From NCBI GenBank assembly GCA_022828595.1, contig JAKGHH010000008.1:28574378-28638377 (forward strand): 64,000 nucleotides of DNA. The letters run 5' to 3'. The position numbers were made by a program, and so were the translations under genes. Below the pieces are notes generated by a model. The model saw only the letters and a program-made list of their open reading frames with translations, ran no database searches and was not told the origin of the DNA. Source of the DNA: Nelumbo lutea. Taxonomy: Eukaryota > Streptophyta > Magnoliopsida > Proteales > Nelumbonaceae. Below are positions 36,640-48,000 of the stretch, one piece after another (position 1 is the first letter of the stretch; the number at the start of each line of letters is the position of its first letter).

Positions 36640-37140
36640 TTGGAAAACCTGAATAGTGTGGAAAACGAGGAAAATCAAAGGAAGAACCCTAGCAACTTCA
36701 ATTGTTCACGTTGTTCAAGCATCTTGGTGAGTTGTTTGTCTTTTTGATTTCCCCATTCTTCATCTTTCAGTTTTGTTTCCCCCGCTTTCCATAGAGAATT
36801 GTTCCGGAAGGAATAAGAATTTTTGATAGGTTTGTCTTTCAAATATATATCTGCTTTCTTCTGATTTTTTCCCGTTTTGGTTTTACCAGCCATTTGTGCA
36901 ACAAAATTAGGTTTTATTGCAGCGATTTTTTTTTTTTCTGGGTTTCGTTTGGAGGTTGTTTAGCCTCGAATGCAGGCGGGGCTTGGTTTCGACTTTCGTC
37001 TCCCTTCTGCATTTTGGGGAAAATTTGGGGATGAATTCGACAAAATGGGGCTGTTTTCTCGTTGGATTGTTGTACTTGTTAGAATTAACAAATGCTTTAA
37101 TATCTCTCTTGAATCTTGAGAGGAACGTGAGTCCTTCTCC
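36640..37140 (+). promoter_or_regulatory. Candidate promoter and 5' UTR start of the UBP26-like gene
   Basis: This is a local island of more balanced composition about 2.3 kb upstream of the start codon. It carries AACCCTAG at about 36685, a telo-box-like motif common in promoters of housekeeping plant genes. It also has a splice-donor-like CATCTTG followed by GTGAGTTG at 36719-36733, and another GTGAGT at 37127. An acceptor-like ATGACAG lies at about 38933-38939, just upstream of the coding start. A long 5' UTR intron, which would contain the LINE fragment 37926-38687, is therefore plausible but unproven. A divergent - strand open frame (36675-36893, MAGKTKTGKNQKKADIY...) is not recognised. 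Confidence 0.3.
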
Positions 37141-37879
37141 GTGATGTTCTGGTGGGGCACTAGAGTTCCCTTCCTGTCTCATTTGCCGCTACCAGTGGTT
37201 TTAGACTATCGAATAGTTCTCTATTTTTTATTTTTTATTTTTTTATTTATCTGTACTGGATTCCTGCTAATAGTAATTTTTTTTTTCGTCTTACTCTTAG
37301 CTAATACGTCTGTTGGAGGAAATGTTTTAAGTGTACTCTCTCCCTTCCCCTCTTTATTACTTTTAGAATCTAAGCGGAGGTTGAGGAAATCGATCAAGAA
37401 AACACCAACGTTGAAGAAAGTCTTATGCCTAATGCTTCCTGTTCGACTCTAAAAACATATTCTAATATTTCGTATGCTTATTATCGTTTCTTTTCCTTAC
37501 TTTGTGAAAATCAAACTTAAAATTTAGTTTTTTTTTTTCTTAATTTTTTACATATTTCATCTTATCTAAGAATCTCTACTTTCCCAATGCATGTAGATGT
37601 TGGTAACACGTGCTTAAGAATAATTAAATTTAGTTGAGATCCTTCTTGCCTTCTCTGTTTTCATTTCACTTATTTGTTTACGCCCAGCTCACAATGAAGA
37701 TGACCTGCTGTAGTGCCAAATTTTATTTGTTTAGTTTAAGGATCAAATAAATGGAGCTTGTGTTGATTGGTTAGCATTTCCTGTAATACATTGTTCTTTT
37801 GCTTTGCCTTTCTGGTTGCCTCTCAAGAATGATGAATACCATGATACTTGAATTCATATGAGTTGGCTTCATCATTTGG

Positions 37880-38690
37880 TAATTCAGGATATACAAAATT
37901 ATCTTGTTGAAGGACATGAGAACACATGTACAAAATCCTAAGGAATTTAGGTCCATTAGCTTGGTAAATAGCGTGGACAGAATCATTGCAAAGGTGTTGT
38001 CTCAGAGAATTACGTCTGTGCTTCTTATCATTATTTCTCCAAATCAAGGAGCTTTTGTCATGAATAAGCAAATTATTGATCAAATCCTTATTGCCAATGA
38101 AAGTGTGGCAGCCTCTACTGAATAATTGGCAGGAAGTGGCAGCCTCTGCTCTAAGCAGAAATATTATGCAACATTTATGGTCTCTGCCTTGTGTTGGTTT
38201 CATCAAGCTAAACTTTGATGGTAGCAGTGGAGGTAGCAATGGACCTTTAGGGATTGGTGAAGATTTTAGAATGGAGGAAGGCTCAGTTATAGCTATGTCC
38301 TGCCCAATTGATCATGGGGACTCGCTGAGAGCAGAAATTTTGTCTTTGATGGAGGGTGTGAAAAGGGCTAAAGAACTAAATGTTAACAGGTAGATCATTG
38401 AAGGAGACTCTAAGGTTGTAATAGGATGTCTGGGAAAGGAAGATTATGTGGACTTACACCAATGAATGAAGACTTTTCAAGAGGTTGATTCAAGGCGTGG
38501 AGGTGAGACTGCAGTGGGTAAAAAGATGTGATAATTCCTTTGCAGATGCTCTTTCTAAACAAGGGTTGGGAAGAACTCATTTATTTTGGTTTCATTGTAA
38601 TCTTGTATTTCTTTGGGGGAGAGTTTATCACTCCCCACCTACATGATTCATATCCATTAATGAAAATTTCTGATTATTGATAAAAAAGGG
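37880..38690 (+). pseudogene. LINE-B fragment: reverse transcriptase piece joined to RNase H
   Basis: Frames at 37930-38125 read EFRSISLVNSVDRIIAKVLS then SPNQGAFVMNKQIIDQILIA, the fingers of a plant LINE reverse transcriptase. The next frame (38175-38393) is the RNase H domain ([28 protein letters not shown]), continued to EGDSKVV and FADALSKQG near 38550. About 1.5-2 kb of ORF2 that should lie between is missing. TGGCAGCCTCT occurs on both sides of the junction (38106 and 38138). A GATTATTGATAAAAAA tail ends it near 38687. It lies in the probable 5' UTR intron of UBP26, same strand. Confidence 0.75.
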
Positions 38691-38699
38691 CATGAGGAG

Positions 38700-39040
38700 A
38701 ACAGTGCTGTTTCCATTTGTGAATATCCATTACTTTGTTTATTTCAGATTGTTCCTTGTAATTTTGGTTTGTTTTTATGAGCTTATGTCTATGTTTTAAA
38801 TTTTCACTGTATGCTTTTCTGTTCTTCATTTTGGCAGATTTCACCATGTTTATTTGTATGCGTTATTATTATGTGTAACAGTTAGTACTTGCGTGGTGCA
38901 TCAATGGTGGGATATCTTTTCTCTATGACAAATGACAGGCATTGATCATATTAATCCTCTGATATAAATTGTTGCTCTCGTTCAGTTTAAATGAAGGATG
39001 TAAAACAGAATCCAGTCATTGATGTTCAGTTGGTGAAAAA
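38700..39040 (+). other. Sequence directly upstream of the UBP26-like start codon
   Basis: No gene besides the presumed end of a 5' UTR intron. ATGACAG at 38933-38939 is a usable acceptor, which would leave about 100 bases of 5' UTR. The start context AAAAAATGAG agrees with plant start sites. Confidence 0.3.
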
Positions 39041-42000
39041 ATGAGTAGACCAACCACCCGCAGTAAAAATAAGAGGCACAAACCTGACAACAATGAAGGA
39101 TTTTCATCTGAAATCTTGAGGTAGCATTTCTCCTTTCATGAAAACATGCACTACATTTAATCTTCTTAGTAGTCCATAATTATAATATTTTCTTTTTATC
39201 AATTTTTAGGAAAATTCATTTAACGGGTGAGATAACCGAAGACGATATTCACCAACTATATATGGTCTGGAAGCCTGTTTGTCAAGGGTGCCGTATAAAT
39301 ACGAAAGACAATCCGAATTGCTTTTGTGGGTTGGTTCCGCCTTCTGGTGGAACCAGGAAATCTGGCTTATGGCAAAAGATGCCAGATATTGTCCTTTCTC
39401 TTGGTCCAGATCCTTGCAAGGATCTTCGTGTCTCCAATGAATCACCTGCAGGCTTAACAAACCTAGGTGCTACCTGCTACGCTAATAGTATCCTTCAGTG
39501 CCTTTACATGAACACAGCATTCAGGAGAGGTGTTTTCTCTATTGAACTAGATCTTTTGAAGAAACAACCTGTGTTGCATCAACTTGCACGACTTTTTGCA
39601 CAGTTGCATTCCAGCAAAATGGCTGTTATTGATTCAGCTCCTTTTATTAAGACTTTGGAGTTGGACAATGGTGTTCAGCAGGATAGCCATGAATTCCTCA
39701 CCTTACTTCTTTCTTTGCTGGAACGGTCTCTAAGCCACTCCAAAATTTCTAAAGCAAGAACAATTGTTCAGGATCTTTTTCGTGGAAGTGTGTCAAATGT
39801 TACTCGGTAAGCTGCTCTGTCTAACCTAATAGTTTACCAGGATTTTTTTTTTGATAATTTTTATTCCTATTATTCTTGTTGCCATTTTTTGTTTGGTAAA
39901 TATCGTGGTGCAACTTTTATAATGTCACAGTTTCATTTTCTTTCTCCAAAACTGATCATGCCAGCAAAAAAGGACATTACCCAATGTTAGTGTCAGCTAT
40001 GAGGGGTCTTGGGAGGGGTAGACTGGGTATGGTCCTAATCTATGGCTTTTCTTTTTGTTTCTTTTTGGCACAGAGTGACTGTCCTCAGACTCAAACCCAT
40101 GTTTTTCACGCTTGCCAGCCCAAGAACTTAACATTACTAAAACTGATCATGCCAATCATTTCTAAATTGTACAAGACAAAACAGGTGTCTTTGTTTTGTA
40201 CAACTTTTAGCATGACACCTCAAACTTAGAAGGTGGTGCTCTTTATGGATGTCACTCCAGTAAGTGATATGTATAATGACCCCAGGAACTGGTCTTGGGA
40301 TTTTTTTTGAAGGATAAAGAAAAAATTTATTAAAATAATATGGGGATGAAATGCAACAGAGGTGGTAAGATATCACCAAAGAGCAAAAGCACCCCCATAT
40401 ACCCAAAATAAACCGAAGAAACCACAGCTTACAAACAATTAAACCCAACCATAGCCAAGCAAATACCCTGAACACACCCATAACAGGTCCTCAATGAAAC
40501 AAGGATCACCAAACCGACAACCGACCCACATCAAAAACCCCTTCCTGAAATGTCCCCCTTCAATCTTCATTCGTGAGACCATCTTTTGTAACCTCGCCTT
40601 CATTTTCCAGCTCAACATCGACAGTAACATTTCTTTTCCAAACTGTCTCCTCCCCCTCTTTCCACCTCTTTGATTCTGCGGAGACAAGAATTTCTGGAGT
40701 TGGGCCAACCTTCACTCCAGAAATTTGATTTTAGCAGAAGGGTCATCTCCTTGAGGTCCCAGTATGGACATATCTCCTCATTCCTGGGGCCTAGACTCCT
40801 CCCTCACTATTATATCATAGCACTGTCTTATGGAAGCTTCTTTGTTTACTGCCAGCCTGTAAATATTATGGAAAGAGGACCTTAATGGTCTTAAGCCACA
40901 CTATTTATTCTTCTTGAAAGATGTATGCTCACCATTACCAACTTTAAAGGCCTTGAACTGAGAGAACTCATCTTGGATTTTCATTACCCCTTTCCATATA
41001 CTTGTACCATATGAAAGATGTATTTACTCCTGATTACATTCCTCTGCAAGTCATTCTTTTCCACTGCATATCACCATAATTACATACCCAATAGGGGTTT
41101 GATACCCATGCTCCCTTCTTTTTTTGGCATACATACCTCCTTCCACACCATTAGATGAAATTTCTTCTCATCGTTTCATCCGTCCCATAGAAAGTTTCTT
41201 CTTGCCTTCTTCAATGAGCTTAACACTGAACTTGGAGCAGTGACTTAGGTTCCTCACTCATAGCCCTCTTATGATTCTTGGAATCACAAGAAACATGACA
41301 TTTAGTGAAAACTTGTAACAAATGGCCATGACATATTGAATCACAGCTTATGGCTGCCACGTCAGATGCCACATGAGCAGGGGTGAGGTCCCGACACCTG
41401 GGTAGGTACCTGCATGGTTTACCTTGCATGACTGTTTGACAATTGTTTGCACCAGAAACCACCCATTCTGGCCATTGGAGGCTAAACACCTATGTAGCAC
41501 TTATGTGGTGGCGTAATGGTTCCACAACACCATTATGCCATGATTCCAAACAGCTTCATAATTAGACATTGATTAGAAGATAGGTTTGGGGAGAGCCAAT
41601 TGCTGTATTCTTCTAAAATAGTAATACTATGATGCTCAGATTCAGATAAAGGACAGAGACACAGGAAACTGGGATATGACTCTCAAGACTATGATGTTAT
41701 TTCATATCATGCTTTTCTATCTAGTTTTGAAGCTAAATGTCATTTCTCAAGACCTATGTCTTGGCAAATTTAATTAAATTTCTGACACGTACTGGTTCAT
41801 ATTTTTTAAGTGTTTTTTTTTTGATGAATTACAAATTTGAAATGTGTTAGTGCTATAGAGCTCATTAAGAAGTATCCATGTAATATCCAGTGTTGTGTCT
41901 GGTAAATGTTGTGTCTGACACCAATAACTAATAAGAAATCTGTCCAGCGTACAACAAATGGGGTCTGTCTATCATATTAGACCAAGTATGGTTGGCATTC

Positions 42001-45000
42001 AGAAGGGGAAGGTTCATATTTCTCCAACAGTTACCAACAAAAAAACATTTACAAATTCTCCAAGCATCCTCATGCTTTGAGTAATCCTAGTGACTCCTAC
42101 ATTCTTCTTATTGCAAAACTGCATTGAATTAAAGTGACCACCCACACCAAGTGTGGTCCCAAAAGACTCTTAGTAATAGAATTCATCTGAAAATTTGATT
42201 CATTTCACCATGAGAAACAAAACCATAAAATTAGCTAACTTCACTTGAAATTATGTGCTTTTTCTAATCTAATAAATAAAATTTAAAACTATCTTCTTCT
42301 AATCTAATAGACACAGATAAAGCTTACACCAACTTCTCTAAACAGTCATATCATCCTTCACCCCATATTGTTAACATTTCCTCTTTAAGTTCCAAAAGAA
42401 GATAAAAAGAGTTCAACGTTTCTCACTGGCACCCAAATGCTCCTCACCTATTGCTGTTAGTTTCCAATTCATTCTCTTGCATAAACATGGTCTGTGGTTT
42501 TATTTTTGTCAACAATTCTTTGATCGCCATTCTTTTTAATACATTCTGTAACCCATCATATTCCAGCTAACCTCCCTTTCTACTGGATTGCTCTCTTTGA
42601 TCTCAGATCAGTTCACTTCCATAGAGTAGGTCTTATTTCTGTGGATATAATCATACAAGTATTTCCACCTCTGTCCATTTGAAAGTATTTCAGATTCAAT
42701 TGGATTACCCAAGTGAACTCCAGTCTTCTCTTTGTTCTCAAGCCCTAGTTGACTGGTAACCCAATTTTTTCCTGCAACCCTTCCCATCTCTTCACCCTTC
42801 TCCCAATTGTCCTGACCAACAAGGGTTGTTGACGTATGGCAGATGAATGATAGCCTGTCACACTCCATGGATGAATTTTTCTGCTTTTCCTGAAAAAAAA
42901 CTCCCAAACCAGGTCACATGATGGATCACTTTTTTTTTTTTTTCTTTTTGATCAGCAAAGAAATCCATTTATTGATTTAAATCTGAATTTAAGATGCAAT
43001 ACTTCCCAAAGTAGTTTACAATAATGCCCAAAATAAGGATGGTCTATTAGCTCCCTGCTTGGTTAATGTATCTGCCAACCCATTAGCTTCCCTTTTAAGC
43101 CAATTGAAAGTAGAGTTAAATCTCTTTGCAAGTTGTTCAATCTGTCTAAAAGTGAATCTTAGCTTCCAAGGTGCTGACTCAATTTGCTTTGCCCATGTTA
43201 TAATCAGAAATGGGTCTCCTTCAATTTCCAACTCTCTTGCCCCTAACTGTTCAGCAAGCTTCAGTCCTTGCCATAGAGCCTTTGATTCAGCTTGAATCGA
43301 GTCTGCAAACCCAATTGGTCTTGGCCAACACTACTTCATGATGGTCTCGAAAGACTCCCCCTACTCCTGCTCTTCCTGTGTTGCCAAATGAACTCCTATC
43401 GAAGTTTAGTTTCAGTTTATTTACCCCTGGTGGTTTACACTCCACTCTTATAGTTTTTCTATGTGGTTCTGAGAGTGCCACTTCTGTCCAATTTCTTAAG
43501 TAGTCATCCGTGGGAATACCTTTGAACAATTCCAATGTTTTGACCCGATGTACCGGTCTGATTTTGATGGCTTCAATCACCTCTAAGGATATACTTTTTT
43601 CATTGCAAATCCTCTGATTTCTCTCTTCCCAAATAGACCAAACTACAGCAGCACGTACTGTCTTCTACATGCATCTTCCCCTTTTCTTTTGTTGCTTTAG
43701 GAAGGTTGGGTTGAAGAGACTCACTATGTCTTGTGGGAGAATCCATCTGCATCCAAAAAGAGAACAGAAATAGTCCCACATATAAGAAACAAATGAGCAG
43801 GAGAGCAGTAAGTGAGAGAGGGTTTCACCACAAGCCTTGCAGAGAACACACACATGAGGAGAAAGGCACATGTTTGGCATTTTTTTTCTGTAGCATGTCA
43901 CAGGTGTTTACCTTCCCTAGAAACATCTCCCTGCAAAGAGCTTGTGCTTTAGGAGGAATTGGTTTACACCATATTTCTCTTACGGGAAAGTTTACCCCCA
44001 CACTAGCCGACTGGGCAAGTATGTTGAGGAAAGAACAGGAAAATAAACCATCTAAAGCTGGATGCCAAATTCTATTGTCACAGCTATTTTGGTCCAGGTA
44101 AACAACTTCCAACATTGACAAAAGGACAGGTAGAGAATCAAACTCATTATCTCTCAAACCCCTTATAAACCCAAAATCCCAGTTTAACCCAGATTTTGAG
44201 GGTGTAGCTACCCTTGCTATAGGTTCAGCCATTAGGTTTGACAGAGCATAGAGATTAGGGAATTGCAAGCTAAGAGGTTGGTCTCCAAGCCAAAGGTCAC
44301 ATGATGGATTGTTTACCTGCACAACTCCCAAATTCTTTCTTATTTGATCTTTCTTCTACTCTCCACTCAAAGGATTTTTAGATCCATACTCATCTGCATT
44401 CAGTAAAAGAGCATTAATATTGCTAATAGGAATCTGAGCCCAGCAAACTGCAAGCCTGCAACAATATTCAGCCTACAGGGAATGGGGTTGAAGACAAAAA
44501 GCCTAATTTAACAAAGCTGATACCTAGTGGTTGGATGGAGGTGGAAAAGAAGCAAGAATGGATTTCATTGATTTCAGTCCTTGTATCCTTTCCATTATTG
44601 AGGTGTTAATGTCAACCAACCCAGCACTCTTGTATCCTTGCCATTAAGGTAATCCTCTTCTATCTCAGATTGGTTAACATTTGAAGCCAGCCTCTCTCCA
44701 AGAAACTCTTCTTTACCTGTAAATGACTTGACAGCACATTATCTTTTTTCTATGACATGGCTTCCAAGTCATGAGTCTTCTTTTTACACCATCCATATCT
44801 ACTTTCCCAGTCTCTTTCGGTTATGTTTCATCTAAGGTGTATCAACACCATTTATTGTATTTGGATACCGAACTGAAAGCTGTTTTTAAATTTTTGGAAC
44901 AGCATTTTGGGAAGATGGAAGTTTCATTTCGATCTTTGTGAAAAGAGTATATTTCTCCATTAAATCTCTCTTAATATAAATAAATCATATTTTTTAGTCA

Positions 45001-48000
45001 GTTTCTGGCTTGTTCTTCATACTATTGTTATTTTCCTGTCTTTATATCTCTATGGAGTAAGTGTTTAAGATGCACCATTGCATCTTGCTCCTTCAGTACA
45101 TCCTACTGTTGATGACAACCTCTCAAAGTAATTTGGGCACCATTTTTAATTTTATTTTGTTTTGGTATTTTGCAGTTGCTCAATGTGTGGAAGAGATTCT
45201 GAAGCTTCATCAAAGATGGAAGACTTCTATGAGCTTGAGTTAAATATCAAGGATATAAAAAATTTGAATGAGAGTCTTGATGATTACCTAAGCGTGGAAG
45301 AGCTGAAGGGTGATAATCAATATTTCTGTGAGTCTTGTGGGGAGCGAGTTAATGCAACCCGTTGTATTAAACTGCGCACACTTCCTTATGTTCTTAATTT
45401 TCAGCTAAAGCGTTATGTTTTCCTTCCTAAGGTATTTAAGAGATTTATTTACATATTTGTTTTCCATTCTGTTGCCATTATCTTGAACCTTTTTTTTTTT
45501 TGAGAAAAGTTTATCATTGAAGAGAAACTTGAAAAGATGCAGGGGAGAAGATCTCAAAAACTATACAGTGGTAGATTGCTCATCCACAAAGAGAAACTTG
45601 AACATTTCTGAATGTCTCTTCTACCGATAACCAAGAAAACACCAAAGATGCCAAATTTCTAAGAAATTCATCTTCCTTTCTTTGTTGAACTTTAAAAATA
45701 TTCTGAAATTGCTCTTCATTTTTTGATGGTTTACTGGTAACTGGTAACTTTCTTGATTATATGAAAGAATAAGTTATGTACATGGTTACTGCCACTAGAC
45801 AAAAGTTTTCAGATTTCATTCCAGTTCCTAATCCTTTCCAAGATAAGTGATCTCTATTTACTCCTTGTTTGGATAGTGCATCAGCTGAAGTGTTTGCTGA
45901 TTGGTGTATCTGGGAATGATCCACCATCATTCCCCTTGTTAGCTTCCGTATCTCCTTGAATGTGCTTCTGTATGGCTCTTGGGATCATTCTCCCTTTCTG
46001 GTTTAGACGACCCAAATACCTGTCATCTTGGGAATATCCAGTCAACAGTCAACAGTCAACACTCAGGCATCTAAGAAAAAAGCACCAGATCTTTGAACTG
46101 ATGGTGCAATAAACAAATAGATGATCAACTAATTTCATGGGAATGACTTCAAAATGTGCAACCCCAAGGTGAAATGCCCATTATCTTTTCTTACAAAATT
46201 TTACTTCGTAGGGCACTTATTTACATGTACTGTCATTAACATGGAAGTTACCTTTCTGGGCACCTCGGCTTGGGATGCCACACAAGATTTATCTGTGAAG
46301 TAGTCATATTTTTCCCACCTACAACTTCTATCTATGCAACAGGCCTTTGGGTTAAAATTTTTGTAGTTTCAGCCACAACAAAAGATTTTGGCAAAACCTC
46401 CTTCAATGGACTAAAGAAGTCAAAAGTTTTCTCAATCTTTCTCCACACAGGACAGCCATATGTAGCGAGAACCATGTTAGGGTCCCATCTTCCTTCTTTC
46501 AGCCCAAATCTTGCTTCTATTGGAGACCACTAATCACTTCCCCTTTAGGTGTTGATCTGCTAATGCCATTTGTTTAAAATTGCTTTATTGAAATGCTTAT
46601 GTTTTTGAGCCCCAAATCACCCTTCAAAGAAGCAAACTTTCTTTTAACACATTCAGCTATTGGGTCCCAAATTACTATGAGGTGAATAGGGACATTGACA
46701 ATCCAAATATTTTGTAGGGAGATTAAACATAACAAGACTATTTTGATCAATGCCAATGATTTGCAATCCCCAGCGGGGTCTAGATATCAATGGGATTGTT
46801 ATCTCAGAAATGAAGATTATGGGAGAAGATGGAGCTCCCTTATAAAAAAAAGAAGATGGAGCTCCCAGAAGATGGAGTTCAACAGAGCAAACCATCCCAA
46901 TGGTAAGTGACTAGATTAAGACGGAAAGGGAGGTTATCCTGAGGGTTTGTATATAGGCTAGAGATGGAGAAGAATCTACATCATGGCAAAGCTAATCATC
47001 TTCTTCCTAGAAGTGGACCTTGAAGAGGTGGATGAAAGGGTCCATTTTCTCAAATCTTGCCTGTCGAGAGACTATTGATGAGCGCTAATGAACCTAAAAC
47101 GCTACTTTATATAAAGGGAGGCACTAGTTGGCCATGACAACATTCCAGAGTTAACATGGATAAGAATTTTCAACCCGCCTTTGAATTGTTGGAGCAAAGA
47201 AGTATTTAGAAGCGTCAATGACTTTTCTGGAGGTTTCATTGAGTTTAGTTCTGATGGAGGACAGACTGGGTTGATGGTGCGGGTAAGGATTAAGGTCCAT
47301 TTGAGAGCTTTGCCCCTTAGATGATCAACATTGTAGCTGGCCAATCAATGTTTTTGGTGACCATTTGGTCATACATTAGATTGGAAGAGATTGCTAGAAG
47401 TGGAGATTCATTCAAGGGCAAAGCTTCAAGGAAGAGATTGCTAGAAAAAAAAGTCATAGCAACCTTTAGTAGAGGACTCTCATGGAATGTTTGAAGCTTT
47501 GGACATGGAGTTTTTGCAATTTTTTAGGAGTGTTTGAGAAAGAAAGAAAGGCTTTGCCGTTTTTTTTTTTGATGAATAAAGGAAGGCATTGCTGTTTGTC
47601 ATATAGTAGAGGACTCTCATGGAAAAGGGCAAGAATGGGCACATAGTAGAGGAGTTGTTTGGGTTGGCCTGGGGTTTAAATGATAATGTGAGGAGCACTC
47701 TAAGGAGCATCAGGAAAGGAAGGACCTTTTATCTTTAGATAAATGGAGAACTTGAAGATTATAAACTGGAATATTAGAGGTTTGGGATTGGGTAGGAGAA
47801 CTGCTACATGTGGCTTTCTAAAGAGGTGGAATCTAGAAACCCTGATGTTGTAGAAGATGAAGAAGCTGTAGTCTTTTAATGTCAGATTAATTAGAAAAGT
47901 TTGAGGGCCTCAGCCAAACGATTATGTCTTTAATCCATCCATGAACACTAGAAGTGGAACGGTAATTATTTAGGTGTCGCAGAAGTTCCATCCGATTGGC

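Larger units (their letters stand above)
39807..45175 (+). other. UBP26-like intron 2 (5.4 kb)
   Basis: Donor ACTCG then GTAAGC, acceptor TATTTTGCAG. It splits the arginine codon before [12 protein letters not shown]. It contains a SINE (39964-40138), LINE-E and, within it, LINE-C; 44900-45175 shows nothing further. Confidence 0.88.

Noticed and set aside
36292..36678. 128-residue open frame on the - strand
   Set aside because: It overlaps A-box and B-box-like motifs of a probable SINE and resembles no protein family.
43016..44331. Host RNase H-like protein gene
   Set aside because: The RNase H follows a LINE zinc-ribbon region, ends in a poly(A) tail and is bracketed by a 15 bp target duplication, so it is a retrotransposon copy.
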